Shown here: one piece after another, positions 46,936 through 59,700 of the stretch | Numbering within the stretch: position 1 is the first letter of the stretch | Layout of the letters: each line of letters begins with the position of its first letter | Source: Begonia masoniana | Taxonomy: Eukaryota > Streptophyta > Magnoliopsida > Cucurbitales > Begoniaceae | Reading direction: 5' to 3' | Assembly (NCBI GenBank): GCA_022432975.1 | Contig: CM039502.1 | Coordinates: 6,438,375 to 6,502,374 of the forward strand | DNA: 64,000 nucleotides | Notes under the pieces: model-generated | Seen by the model: only the letters and a program-made list of their open reading frames with translations | Told to the model about the DNA's origin: nothing | The model's database searches: none | Translations under genes and position numbers: made by a program

Positions 46936-48582
46936 ATGCTATTATCAGCTAATAAGATAATTTGCTCTCAGAAATATCATTATCTTATTTTTCGAATTAT
47001 CAGATCAACACCTATTAGAATATGGCAACCAGCTCAATTAAATTATTCTAAAAAAGAAATTCTATCTATTATTAAATATATTTCTAAATTTCAAGATGAT
47101 TTATTAACTCAATTTTTTCTCATTCGAACTGACTACTCATCTGCTACAGACATATTAGAAAAAGATGTTAAAAAGCTTGTTTCAAGGCAAATATTTGCCA
47201 GAGGGCAAGCAGACTTATCTGTTTATGATTTTAAGGAAGACAGTAACTCTCTTCCTAATTTTTTAACACGTGTCTTTTTACAGCATGGATCACCCTTTAG
47301 GGGTAGGGGTAGAGGCCGCGGCCGAGGCCGTGGCAGTGATAGATATTTATATGATTATCATTTTCCTATTATTGGTAGTGCTGGAGGAGCTGCAAGCACT
47401 AGTATTTCTCATATCACTCCCAAAACTGATAAAGAAGTTTTGGAATCAGTAACCTATTTTAAGAAAAGTTGTGTTGAAGTTATATTTCCCTTTTATGAAA
47501 AGGAATTATCATTGCATAATAAGGATGCCTGGTATATTAAAGAGAGATATTTGGGCTCTCATAATTTTCTGACAAAAGAGGGAAAAAGTCGTCTTTATTA
47601 TGAGCATATTCTTATCGAAACACAATCTGTTCAGATTGTGCATCATTATCTTGGTGAATATGGAAAATCTGCTATTACTCATTCTAAATGTTATATCATC
47701 AGGGTTATCCATCCTCAAGAATGGGGCTTAAATGTATTTGCAATTAGAAGCCTAAAGAATGACCAAAAGTATAATTATTGGGATTATGTGAATGCTTGGG
47801 ATAATACTTTTTATTATCAGAATCCCACTAGAACCCATTCATGGTTCTTTACTATTAATCCGGAGATTATGAAGTTAGAGGATAAATTTCCTCCTTGGTT
47901 TTATGTTTGGTGGATAGAGCACTCTCCAGAGCTATCTCTATTTCCTAACAATATTCAAGAGCTATTTCCTCTATGGTTGAAGTGTCATCCTGAGTTGTCT
48001 ATCAGGAAAACTATTATTAAAGAACAAGATTTATTATGGTTCTGTACTGAATTCTAAATTAATTGGATATGGCAGTGGAATTTAGAAATTGATCAAGACC
48101 CTATTGGTCTTTATGAAGTCCAAAGAAACTTTTATGTTAAATGGTGGGCTCGTTATGAAACCGACTTATGTATTGAAAGAATCAAAGCTACTATTAGCAC
48201 TTATAAAGAAAAAGTGAGAAGTCTTATTACAGATAAAGATGAAAATATAGACGACAATTATATGAAAAAAATGTATGAAAATATTCAAAAGAAATTTCCT
48301 CATATGAGTAAAAAAGAAAAAGAGTTGAAATTATTTGCTATGATGAAAGATCAATTAGGATCTGTTGAAGATTTGAATATGACTGAGGAAGATGAAGATC
48401 ATATATCTGATCATATTTCTACTCCAGGATCAGGATCTTTTCAGATATTAGCTGATGACTCTCAAGATCCTAATGAAGATATTACTTATTTGAATATTGA
48501 GTATACTACTAAAGATTTATGGGAAGCTTTTGTTGATAGTACTCAAAAGCAAAAGATTAAAGAAAAGAAGAAAACTTTATGA
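46936..48582 (+). pseudogene. RNase H tail fused to a downstream viral ORF
   Basis: The region at about 47029-47278 (SATDILEKDVKKLVSRQIFA, then SNSLPNFLTRVFLQ) resembles the C-terminal end of caulimovirid RNase H. It runs without stop into an Arg-Gly run (FRGRGRGRGRGRG, about 47290-47335) and a long W/Y-rich ORF of unknown function (for example PPWFYVWWIEHSPEL). A different ORF start at 47285 and the frame change in the RG run suggest two originally separate frames. A stop at 48055-48057 interrupts the frame, which goes on to 48582. Confidence 0.65.
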
Positions 48583-49004
48583 ACTTTGAACTTATTGAAC
48601 GTCATATTGAAGAACTATTTGAAAAACAAGTTTTTGAAGACAGAATTCGTCATCATAGTCCTTTAATGAATCCTTATAATGTGGCTCCTTGGAATATTGG
48701 TTGGTATCCAAGAAATATTGATAGAAATTTCGGAAGATATTATCGTAGAAATAGAACTTTTCCTATTTCTAAAAGAAATTGGAGACCAGTCCATAATCCA
48801 GCTCTTTGGTTACCTCTACATATTAGAGCTCAAAATTTTGGAAACTATATTAATCATATGCAACAAAGGGTTGAACAAATGAAAGAAAAAACTCAGTTTT
48901 TATGTCAATTATTTAATGAAGCTGAAGCCAAGTGGAATCAACCTTTTAATGGTAATCGTTCAGATTATGTGAATATGATTCGTGAAGACAGCAAGATCTT
49001 ATAG
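48579..49004 (+). pseudogene. Last viral ORF, 141 codons
   Basis: Overlaps the preceding frame by an ATGA (start and stop sharing four bases), which suggests coupled translation in the virus. Rich in Arg, Asn, Trp and Tyr (RNFGRYYRRNRTFPISKRNW). No recognised domain. The frame itself is open. Confidence 0.5.
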
Positions 49005-49119
49005 CAGAAGTATAAAGATTTTGATAAAGTTGAGTAGTGGTCCCCACTACTTTATTAAAGGAAGCATCTTAGTACTCTCCTATAAAGAGTTTTGTTTGTA
49101 ACTAGCTTAGGTCCCACCA

Positions 49120-49300
49120 TACACTATGTGAGAATTTACTTTTATTAGTTTGTCGTTTGTAACTCCCATGTCTATATAAGGTAGTGTAGTTTGCATTTCA
49201 ATTCAAGTTTTTAGAGTTTGCCTTCTACCTTGTAAAAACTCTAGCTCTGATTTCTCTCTCTCTCTCTCGTTGTATGCTACTACTATTGTGAATAAACAAG
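49120..49300 (+). promoter_or_regulatory. Pararetroviral promoter and poly(A) signal
   Basis: A TATA box tatataag at 49173-49180 is followed by a short CT-rich leader (49252-49270) and the poly(A) signal AATAAA at 49291-49296, 118 bases after the TATA box. In caulimovirids a poly(A) signal close behind the pregenomic promoter is passed once and used on the second passage to give a terminally redundant RNA. The spacing fits, but activity is untested. Confidence 0.68.
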
Positions 49301-49335
49301 TAAGTATTTTATTCAAGCTCTGCTTCCCTTCTCAC

Positions 49336-51703
49336 TTCCTCCCCCATTAGTATAGATACTAGCATTAGATAATTTATAATTTACTTTTAATTTATTTCCA
49401 CCAGCTGAATATAAAGCTTGCTTGGTTTTTTCAAAATATTTAGTGGGAATAATTCCTTCTTTTATACAATTAATATCAGCTCCACTATCTATTAGAACTA
49501 TCAAATCAGAGATTATGTAATCTTGATTTATAATTAAATTAATTTTAATAAACCATTTTTGAAATCTTAATTTTGTTAAAATATTTATATCATTATTATA
49601 AGGGGTAACTTCATTATTAGAAGAGCCAATATCCATACAGGCTTCTAATTTTTCTAATCTTTCGTTGTTATTAATCTGATATTGTTTGTAATTGTATAAT
49701 AATTCTTGTAATTCCCTTGTAAGATCTTTAACTTCACTATTAAGATCTTGAATAGTTACAGGTTTAATTTTGGCTTGATCTATTCTATTAAATACTTCTA
49801 TTAAAGAATAATGGTGACCTCTTAAAATAAGTTTTTCAATTATTTCTTTATCTTTATTTTGTTGAATAATAATTTCTATAATCTTTTTTCTAAATATAGG
49901 ATCATGTATTTGATCTAAATTATCTAAAATGTCTTGTTGATCAGTTGTTAATACATTAACTTGACATTTTTGACAGGTTTCATCATCAGATGAAGATGAC
50001 TCATCAATAATATCTTCAGAGTCAGAAGATTCTTCCGAAGAAGTTAATAATAATTTTTCTAAAGTTAATTTTAACCTTTCATCTATATCAAGATTATTTA
50101 ACTTTTTCATAGTAGTACATTTAGATGCATAGTGTCCAAATTTTTCACATTTATAACATTTAATTTCAGAAATATCTTTTTTAGATCTTTTCTTTTTATT
50201 TCTAGTAGAAGATTCAGGAATATCTTGTTTTTGCTTATATTTTTTAAAAGCTTTTTTTCTGTAATTTTTTTTTCCTTTTATATTTCATATATTCTTCTTT
50301 TTTATCAGCTTTAGACAAACCTTGTAAATTAGATTTAGGAATATGATAAGCAAATTGATCACAAAATTCACCTATTTCTTTTCTACCATTTAAGTTTTGT
50401 TTTTTAAATTGATATTGTAATTTCATATCATTACATAAAGACAAACCTTCTTGAACACATACACTAATTAAATGACCATAAGTACATGTTGCCCAAGGAA
50501 TAAATTGTCCATCATTTAATTCTAATAATTTCTTTTTAATTCTTTTGGAGAATAAAGGAGGTAATCCATCTGAGAGGCTTTATAAACACTAGAATACATT
50601 AACATTTTTTGGAGTAATTCATAAATTTGATATTCAGTTAAACCATCAAGATTCCAGTCATAAATGGTTTTTGCAGTATAAGAAGATTGTTTATGCAACC
50701 AATTTTCTTCCCATAATGAATCGACTGGAGTGGATCTTTTATAATAAGTTCTTCTAATTCTATCTCCACCAGGCCCTTTATTCTCATATCTAACTCTATG
50801 AATACTTAAAGGGTCTCTAGATTCTGGTAATGGATAGATATAATTACATTCAGTAAAAGATTTTTCTATATTTTTAATATCTTTTAAATGAGAAGGCATA
50901 TCTTTTTCTTCACTCGAAGTACTATCTGCTGGAAAAGTACTAGAATCAATAGTTGGATGAATTTCAGTGTGATAATTTTCCATAGAATTCTCATTTTGAG
51001 TATTAATAACATTAATATTGAATTGTTTCATTCTTTTTGCTAATTGTTCAATAAAGTCATTGTTGTCTTTGAGTGATTTAAAATTAAATTTGGATATCAC
51101 TATAGGAGGTTTTAAATCAGGAATAGAAATATTTTCTTTCTTTCTTCCAGATGTCGGAACAGATGTCATAGGAATTTCTTCTATAGCTTTTTTAGCTTCT
51201 TTTTCAGATAATTTAATTAATTGAGTTTCAACTCTTGATAATTGTTGTCCTATAGTGCTCATATGAATATTATTATAATTAAGTTGTTTAATGATAATAT
51301 CATTTTTATCTTCAATAGGTTGAGATAAACTTACTAAAGGAATAGCTTCAATAGTATTATTCTTTAGACTAATAGGTTCTAAAGGTGGATGTATTGATTT
51401 AATACTTTCATTATTTTTAATATTCCAATTTTTACAATGATTATTATATTCTTCTAGAATATTAATATGATATTTTGATACTGGCTTATAAAATATTGTC
51501 AAATACCATTCTTTAAAAGTAATTATAGTCTTTTTTAATTCTAGATAAGAATAATATAATTCTTTCAACTTTTTAAAATTTTCAGATTTTTTAAAATATT
51601 TTTTGTCAATCCATTTTCTAAAAATATCGTTTTCAGGTAATTGATATTCTTTATTACATAATTTTCTAATATAATCTTTGTTTAAATTTGTGTAATTCAT
51701 CAT
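49336..51703 (-). pseudogene. Caulimovirid coat protein to protease, broken
   Basis: Starts at 51703 with an ATG overlapping the movement protein stop (ATGA). Contains an N-terminal domain, the GGDRIRRTYYKRSTPV segment shared with the plus copy, then an out-of-frame 343-bp deletion at about 50571 with an AGA microhomology at its ends. A second frame break lies near 50250-50280 in an A-rich tract. After the coat protein region comes an aspartic protease start, with LIDSGADINCIK as the active-site loop (about 49480). It ends where the plus fragment begins. Confidence 0.82.
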
Positions 51704-52789
51704 AATTTAAATTCCATTTCTGAAACAGTAGGTAACTCTCTTTTAGTGTGAGAGGTTTCTCCTTTTTCATATTTCGAATTATTAAATTGATTAGAATAAA
51801 CACCATGAGGTATTTGTTGTTCAGATATTTTTAAAGCTTCAATATTAGAAATAGGAGTTTCAGATACAGAAAATCTAGAACTAGGTAAATCTACTTGATA
51901 AGGAGGAATAGAGGGCCTAGAAGATTGACTTCTGGAAAAAGATATTTTTCTTGATTGATTATTATCAAATTTAATTTCTATATGTCCTTCAGGGGTCTGA
52001 ATAATTTGATCGATTTTTTTATTAATAATTGGTTGAGGCAATACAGCTTGAGGAATAGTCCATTGTTCTGGAAATATGACTTCATCCCAGTTTATTAATC
52101 TAGGAATAGCTATATTAGTTTTCATAATATCACTTTCAATTAATAAGGTTTTTCCTGGATTATCTTTTAATTTGACTTGAGGACATAAAGTATTCATTAC
52201 TTTATAACTTAATCGATAGATTATAGCAATAGTTTCTGAACCTTGAAGAAACTCGTATCCATGAGTTTGAATATTTAAAACTACTGATTCAAATAAATTT
52301 CTATCAGTCAAAGATAAAGTTAAATTAGGATAAACATTAAAATAAATGGGACCATGACATAAACTGGTTTGTATAACACCCATTAAAGATTCTTTATAAT
52401 TTTGACTCCTAGCGTCTCTAAGAGTAGCTAAAATACTAGCATTCAAACCTGGAATAGTTAAGGGTTTAAAAGCTATTTGAATAAGTCCAATATGAATATA
52501 TTTATATTTAGTAAAATATTTTTGAATATCTTTTAATCCTAATAATTTAATAATTTTTTATTAGTATCTAAGCAAATAGTTTGCTAGAAGTTTTAACAAT
52601 ACGATTAATAAGATTTTCAAAAGTTCCTATTTTATAAATAGTTTTTGGCTCAATTTCGGGAATTGTCCAATTATTTAATACTTCTTCTTGTGATAATTCT
52701 ATAATTTCTTCATTTTTAATAGAATTTTCAGAGAATATATTTGAGATCAAATTCATATTCAATTTGTAGAATTTACTTTCAAATAACAT
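51700..52789 (-). pseudogene. Caulimovirid movement protein, broken
   Basis: A 30K-superfamily movement protein by resemblance: core GPIYFNVYPNLTLSLTDRNL followed by ETIAIIYRLSYKVM. The first part (52789-52568) and the core (52446-51700) are in different frames, with stops between. The C-terminal part is Ser/Pro-rich. The gene ends four bases into the coat protein start. Confidence 0.8.
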
Positions 52790-52800
52790 AACTACTTTAC

Positions 52801-53330
52801 TTCAAGTATTCGACTGTAAATAGACATAAGGTTTAACTTCGTATTGATCTTCGATTCATCTCGTATTGACTTGCGGATAACTTCGTATTGATCTATTAAT
52901 TCCTTCTATACTAAACATGCGACTAACAAGATCACTTGCACTGTCAAAGACTGATTTCATAAAGTTTGCAAATTTCTTTCTACCATGCAAATGGGCAACA
53001 TGCCTAACGCCTTTTCCACGGCTAAACGGCTACACCCCAACACGGCATCCGAAAGACCACTTACAAACAAAATGAAATCAAAGCAAGTATTCTTTGCACA
53101 TGAAAGCACGGAAAGAATTAATAGAATCGTGTTGAAGAAATCACCTCATCGTATTGAGAAGAACAAAAGATCTTATTGAAGTTAAAACAAATATCGATTT
53201 ACATTAGAAAACTTGTAGAGAAGTCCTTAGTTATTTGAAAGCAAATACAAATTTAGCCAATCATTTCGCTCTGGATATTTGATTTCTTTAGTGTTTTGAT
53301 AGATCCTAATTTAGGATGCCACGTAAGAAA
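52801..53330. other. Flank between viral and TRIM inserts
   Basis: AT-rich DNA with two copies of taacttcgtattgatct (about 52832 and 52878). It may be the viral leader or host DNA. No gene. Confidence 0.4.
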
Positions 53331-53335
53331 GAATA

Positions 53336-54159
53336 TATAACGACACTTTTTCCCAGCAAGATATTGTCCGCTCTGGGGATTTGGCCGTAACCCAATATCC
53401 TCCCCTCACAGCTTTGTTTGGCAAGGACTTCCCAGTCGGTCACCCAATCTGGTACTACTCTCGCCGAAGCACTTTTAACTTCGGAGTTCTTATGGGATCC
53501 GTTGTTAATTGTGCTCCAAAACGCGTCTTGCTATCTTGGGAGGGTTTCTTTACATATGTTTCATTTCCACATACTTCCCCAAGCGATATGAGATTGTGAC
53601 GACCCCGTTTTTATGACCCGTCACCTTCCGTTTCGCCCGTGTGGACGTACGGCAATCCGGGTTCCGGTTCGTGCAGCCATCGTACCCATACTTACACATC
53701 CGGGTCATTACAATCACTCTCCTCGGGGGCCCAACGTCCTCGTTAGCCACATTTTTGGTTGGGTACAGGCTCTGATACCATTTGTAACGACCCCTTTTCC
53801 TAGCAAGATATTGTCCACTCTGGGGATTGGGCCATAGCCTAATATCCTTCCCTTACTGTTTTGTTTGGCAAGGACTTCCCAGTCGGTCACCCAACCTGGT
53901 ACTACTCTCGCCGAAGCATTTTTAACTTCGGAGTTCTTATGGGATCCGTTGTCAATTATGCTCAAAAACGCGTATTGCTATCTTGGGAGGGTCTCTTTAC
54001 ATATGTTTCATTTCTACATACTTCCCCAAGCGATATGAGATTGTGACGACTCCTTTTTTACGACCCGTCACCTTCCGTTTCGCCCGCGCAGACGTACCGC
54101 CATCCGGGTTCCAGTTCGTGCAGCTATCGTACTCATACTTACACATCCGGGTAATCACA
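53336..54159 (-). mobile_element. TRIM element, 824 bp, TSD GAATA
   Basis: Two 377-bp LTRs (53336-53712 and 53783-54159) in direct orientation, about 90 percent similar by eye, flanked by GAATA (53331-53335 and 54160-54164). The 70-bp middle holds a primer binding site on the minus strand, TGGTATCAGAGC (53780-53769), complementary to initiator Met tRNA, two bases from the right-hand LTR. A purine-rich tract (53713-53735 on the minus strand) lies next to the left-hand LTR. There is no coding capacity, which is the definition of a terminal-repeat retrotransposon in miniature. Orientation minus from the primer site. Confidence 0.94.
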
Positions 54160-54164
54160 GAATA

Positions 54165-55640
54165 AATGAAAGTTGTTTGCGTTGAATGATCGTCGGTCTG
54201 TCGTTGAATAATACCCACCTCGGGAATCCTATCCGTCAGGATCTGGTCGGGGGCCGGGCCGGGTCCTGACATAACATATGTGTGAATTATTTTTATAAAC
54301 GTCATTGCTTGTTAAATATTTTGTTCGATATTTTTTTATGGTTTTATAGGCAAATTCTATTAACATTATCTTGAATTTAGTTGTTGGAATTGATTTCTCA
54401 TTAATTGATTTCTAGCATGTATTTTTATGACAATGACACGTTTTGATGGTTTCATTTGGTTTTCTCTTAAGTAATGGTGATGATGGTATGAGATGGATAA
54501 TGTAATAGTTCGAATTGTGTATATGGAGTTAAATTGAGTATTTTAATTGTTGGATTTATTTGCTTGGCCAAATGCTCATTACGTGGAAAAATCTCTATTT
54601 TTCAGATATCAAGAACGTTCACCGAGAAGGAAAGCGAACTGGATTACAAAGTTGGCAAAGAGGCATAGGTGGAAGATCTATCATGGATGATAGTCTTGTT
54701 ATTCGGATTTGAAAAGTCACATGTCGTGATTGTATATTATTTTAAATTTCACTTCTGTCGTGTACTCTGATTTCGATGGCAAATGTTTACTGTGTATAAA
54801 ACGAATATGATTTTCGTTATATTTGTTTTTGGAAATATCCTAGTTTAGGATTCCACGTATAAAAAGAACTGTTTTCATGAGTTCCTATGGATATATGTCG
54901 TGTCCTGTGTATAACTTCCCACATAGGGAATCCGATATTCCATCGGGGTCCGGTCAGGGCGGATCGGGTTCTGACAAAATTCACTTGACATTTTGAGTAA
55001 GTTTTTACTACATTCCTACTTTAACTTAAGTTTTCAATCATTGAGAGGAGGTGATATTATTCATTGGTGTTCAAACTTTTATCTTTGTAAAACTGTGAAA
55101 AACGAAAGGGTGTCGCTCTGAAAAAAAGTTACGTGTAACACATTCGTTTAACGTCCGGAAAATTCAATCAATTGAACTAAAAAGTTATAGTTGAAAAGAA
55201 ATATTCAATGAGAAGTCTTGAACCATAACATAGCAAGATTGACTGAATCATTATTTTCATTTGTGGGCTCACCTCAAAATAGCCCAACACCTAGTTTGTT
55301 GTGAATCAAATAGATTGTATTAAAAAAATTATTATAATTTGAAATTTTAATTATGATTTTAAGAGAAAACCTTTAATATTACATCAAAATGGCAAATGAG
55401 TATATATAATTAGTAAAACATTCAACCCAAATGGAAAGAGTCATCCTACCATATTCATTAATTAATAATTATTTAAAATATATTATATTAATTAACGGAA
55501 TAATTATGACAAAGTAAGAAATGAAGTTACTTGTAACGAAAGTATGATTTTAGTCCTGACCGATCATTCTAGATCTTTCTAGAAAGTCACTAATAAACCG
55601 GTTAAGGCGGTCGGATCTAGCTTCGTCGCCGACTCATTTA
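54165..55640. other. Repeat-derived and AT-rich flank
   Basis: 54555-54790 resembles 44690-44870 (X-type repeat tail). gatctggtcgggggccgggc (54240) and ggggtccggtcagggcggat (54942) are similar G-rich, LTR-end-like pieces. From 55000 on, ordinary AT-rich intergenic DNA. Confidence 0.5.
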
Positions 55641-56791
55641 GACTTTAGAGAACCCCTAAAACAAAAAGCAAGTGCGTTGCCTGTCGCCCAAACCTTGTTT
55701 CTCTACTCGCTCAATCCAAATTCCCATTTTCGGACTCTCACCTTTGGACCGCGCTTTCTCCCTCCTCTCTCTCACTGCACTCCCTCTCCCTTCTTGGAAA
55801 CAGGTTCTCCTCTCTCTCTCTCTTTTTTCTTCTTCTTTTTGTTTGGAATTCAAGTTGACTGAAAACCCTATCTGATTGCTCCGTATCCATCCTGGATGAG
55901 TTTGACATTGCGCGGAGGATGTGAGATTAGTCTGTTGTTTGTTTGCTTTTTACTTTTGGTTTTTTGTCTGGACGATTATTACATTCTTTCCCCCGGTTCT
56001 GACTTTGATGATAGACTTGCCCTAGGGTTCTTATTTTCATTTTACTGAGATATATTCTTGCCGGCTATCAGTCAGAATTTTTCTTTTGTTTGTTCGCCAA
56101 CGTACAATGCAATTAGTTCTCAAATTATAAAATTATCAAATTCAGCTCTTGATGCTTTGATGCTCGTGCTGTGCATAATATGGCTCGGGTTTTTATGCTT
56201 GTGAAATGGAGGATAGACGTATATGCATCTCTATTATGGCCTACGATTTAATTACTCTGACAGAAAATTTTTCTAATTTCTGAATCAGGCAATACAGATT
56301 GGAAATAGCAATGAATACTGTACCGAGCAACCCCAGATAAAATTCATGTTTGAATTGAGATATATACATCTATAAAAAGTAATCATGTTAAATTGTTTAT
56401 CCGATTTATTAGTTGTAAATTTAAGAATAAGATTGGTTTCTATTTAAATTTAAGATAAGGCACTTTATTCATAAATAAGTCAAGAGGGTCTCTTAAGTAG
56501 TTTTCTATCTAGATGCTTGATCAATGCATTTATGTTGTTTCAAATCCAAAATAGAATACCTCTAAACTGTAAGTTTGTATGTTTGTCTAAAGCAAAAAGT
56601 GTACGGATGCTTTTAATCTTGGTGCGTAGTGACATTGGTTTTAAGAGCCGTGAATCTGGTAGAAACCTTTTTTAATTTTTTTTTTGGATTCAATATTTTC
56701 ATTTTTTAGTAATACGTAATCAATATTTTCTTAGGTTGTTTGGGCACTTATTTGTTTCACTTTATTATTCCATTTTAGTTGTTCAAGTAGC
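55641..56791 (+). other. 5' UTR exon and intron of the CIP73-like gene
   Basis: A CT-rich first exon is likely around 55660-55802, with a donor cttggaaacag|gttctc and an acceptor ttttag at about 56777, 15 bases before the coding ATG. Leader introns of this size are common in this family. Inferred from splice signals only. Confidence 0.5.
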
Positions 56792-59700
56792 ATGGCAGAT
56801 CAGTATTCAAATGAAGGTTCCAGTTCCAGCAATATTTCTCAGGAATGCTTGGATTCTACTGTTCAGCTTAATATCAAGACTTTAGATTCACGCATCTTCA
56901 GTTTTCAAGTGAACAAAAACGTTAGTGATGTTCTATAATTCTGATGACTTTGTTTCTATCTTCTCTCTTTTTCTTTCATTTCTGGTTAGGTTACTCGTTT
57001 TGCTTTAGTTCCACAGTTTAGTTAGCAAACTTATATTTGAATAATTAATGGGATTGTCTCCAATGATGTTGTTTAAATTTTTCGTATCTAGTTATTATTG
57101 CTCCAGAAAACTTTTAAGACTGCGTGCATTGATGTGTCTTTTCTTCAGATGCCAGTTCTATTTTTCAAGGAAAAAATAGCCAATGACATTGGTGTTCCTG
57201 TTGGTCAGCAAAGACTTATATTCAGAGGAAAGGTCTTAAAGGACGATCACCCTCTTTCAGAATATCGTATCCAACAATTCCATTTATTTCTTAAATTCTT
57301 TACAGTAGATTAGTTGGGAACATGTTCTGTTTTTTCATTTCATTGCGTGACTATAGGCTTACTATTGTCTGGATTTTATAAAGGCTGGAAAGTATATAAA
57401 ATTTGGAATGTTGCCTTCTGTTTTGGGATAATGATCTGTTACTGTCCCATGCATGTCCAATCAAATATATGGAACATCAAATTCACTGTCATTCTTGGCC
57501 TTTTAATTGGACTGGTTGTATTTGATTATTTACACTTCTTTTGCTTGTCATGAACGCCTTATTGTTTATATTCCATTCTTGTCAATTCAACATCATATTT
57601 CGTTAGGAACATAATGGTGTTATTTTTCAACTTAATCATGCCTGTTTAATATCTACTTATGAATTTCCCTTCATTTTCTTTTGTTTTCTATAAACAATAT
57701 TCGTGGTAGAATGATGACCTTTTCAGGTACACCATAATGATTCTGACTATTAGCAACAAATTAACAATAGGTTGACTGTGTTTGTAGTTATGTTTGTGTC
57801 ATGGATCCTTATATCATTTGTAGACGTGGAAAATGGTCATACTTTGCATTTGGTTGAAAGGCAGCCCACCCAGTCGCAACTGCCATCCAATGTGAGTCCT
57901 GGTGAGACAAGTACAAATACTGTTAATAGAGGTTAGTTTTTGTAAACATTCCATGTTTGTGTTATTAGAAAGTACTGTTTTTAGATTCTCTCTGGAGTTC
58001 ATTTTGCTACCTTGATTGTTTGATAGGAAATGATTCTACTGAAGGCGCCCCACGTAATCTTATAGGACAAGTTTCACACAGTGTAGTTCTTGGTACGTTT
58101 AATGTGGGAGAACAAAGTGAAGGCATCGTCCCCGACCTTAGTAGGGTACATATCTTTCCTTTTTTTTCACATTAAAACTCATGGTTCTAATTTTACATGG
58201 GTCATGCAGCATGCCTGTCGTTTCTTCTCTTTTTGTAGGTTGTTGGAGCAGTTTTGAATTCCATTGGTATTGGCAGTCAGGCTGCAACCAATAGTTCTGG
58301 TGGCCCACAGTTTGTTTTGGTAAGTTATGGATGTTTCTTATGCATTTTGTTGTCTAGGAAAGTGTAGTTTGTTTTTTGATGAGTGGAGTAGTTTTCTCAT
58401 TTATGAGATGTAATTGGCCCAGTACTTTTCTTCAGGTTGTCTCATTTGAATAGAAGTTTTTATCTTAATAAATTTGTTGTAATTTTAATGATTGTAGCCA
58501 AATTATTATGGCCAAGCTAGTCAAGGTAACGAGGGAGGGACAAATGTGAATCTTAGGAATCTGAATCAAGGAGGAAATCAAACACAGCCTGGACAAACAG
58601 TACCGAATCGGCCATTAACATCGTTTCCCCAACTTGTGCAAATCCCCGTTGCTGCTGCAGCTGTACCAATTCCTTCTCTTGATGTGGTATTTATGTCTGA
58701 GTAAATTTTCTTTCAATTGTGATGCAATTTGTTGGTTTTCAATACCAGTGCGTTGCTTCTTGTTAGTTATTTACTTAGTAGGGAAGTATTAAAGATTTTA
58801 GCTTTGTTGATCTTTCTTTCAGCCAATTCCTGATTCTTTAAATACACTATCTGTGTTCATGAACCGCTTGGAGAATGTACTATCTCGGAATGGTGGTAAA
58901 ACTAGAATTTCTTTGTTATATTTTTTAGAATTATGGTTATAAACTAACTATCTTTTTCTCTATGAAGGTAATCAGCTGAATTCATCTTCCAATAACGTGG
59001 GAGACTTACCAAGGGTAGAATTACCTTCCAATGCTCAGGGTTTGCGTACAGCGGAAGTATTGAGTGCTGTTTTGCGTCACGCACAACGGCTTTTGAGTGA
59101 TCATGCCGTTTCTTCACTATCTGTATTTACGTTGTCTTATCTGTTTTCATTATGTCACTTGTTCTTATTTATGTTTTACATGTTCCATGATAAAATCATT
59201 TTTTTCTTGATCTCTGTGTTAGTAATCTATGAGGGATCACGTTCCTTAATATTAACGTTTTACTTCTTTAGCCACAATTACGCCAGTTTTGTCTAAGTAA
59301 AAATTTGAGTTGGACTATGTTCAAGAAAAGTACTTGAATGCTTAGCCTTATAAACTTTGAATGACGCAAGGAGAGAGATATTTTGTTTTGCCTTTGAGCT
59401 ACTTAATAAGATGCTTGCTCTGATATGCTACTGTACGTGTTAATACAAAAATTTCTGAATTGAGCCATCTAAGTTACCAATGAAAGTAGCGGGACTCTAC
59501 ATGAAGAGTGTAATTGTTTCCTGCTTAAGCCACACGCTGACTTGTCATTCTTAATCTGTTTATGATATTGTTATAAATTAAATAATTATATATCAAAAGA
59601 ATGTAAGAATTAGAGGGTACCCTCGCATATATTCATTACAAAAAATTAGAAATAAAAAAAATGGCATTTAGAGTTTCAATTGGTCTTCATAGATACTTTT

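Larger units (their letters stand above)
44892..49335 (+). mobile_element. Endogenous caulimovirid fragment, plus strand
   Basis: A defective integrated copy of a plant pararetrovirus (Caulimoviridae). In order: coat protein region with CCHC knuckle, an unplaced ORF, the C-terminal end of RNase H, two downstream ORFs, and a promoter with poly(A) signal. The movement protein is absent, and most of the protease, the reverse transcriptase and the first part of RNase H are gone. Composition is strongly AT-rich with a bias to A/T-ending codons, unlike host genes. It starts next to an (AT)n run and ends against a second fragment in opposite orientation. The genus cannot be set from what remains. 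Confidence 0.88.
49336..52800 (-). mobile_element. Endogenous caulimovirid fragment, minus strand
   Basis: Second fragment of the same virus in the opposite orientation, with order movement protein, coat protein, aspartic protease start. It shares the coat protein region with the plus fragment at very high identity (in the roughly 100 bases before 50690 I count one difference). It meets the plus fragment tail to head at about 49336-49346 inside the protease. The right limit near 52800 is uncertain because the leader cannot be told from host DNA. Confidence 0.85.
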
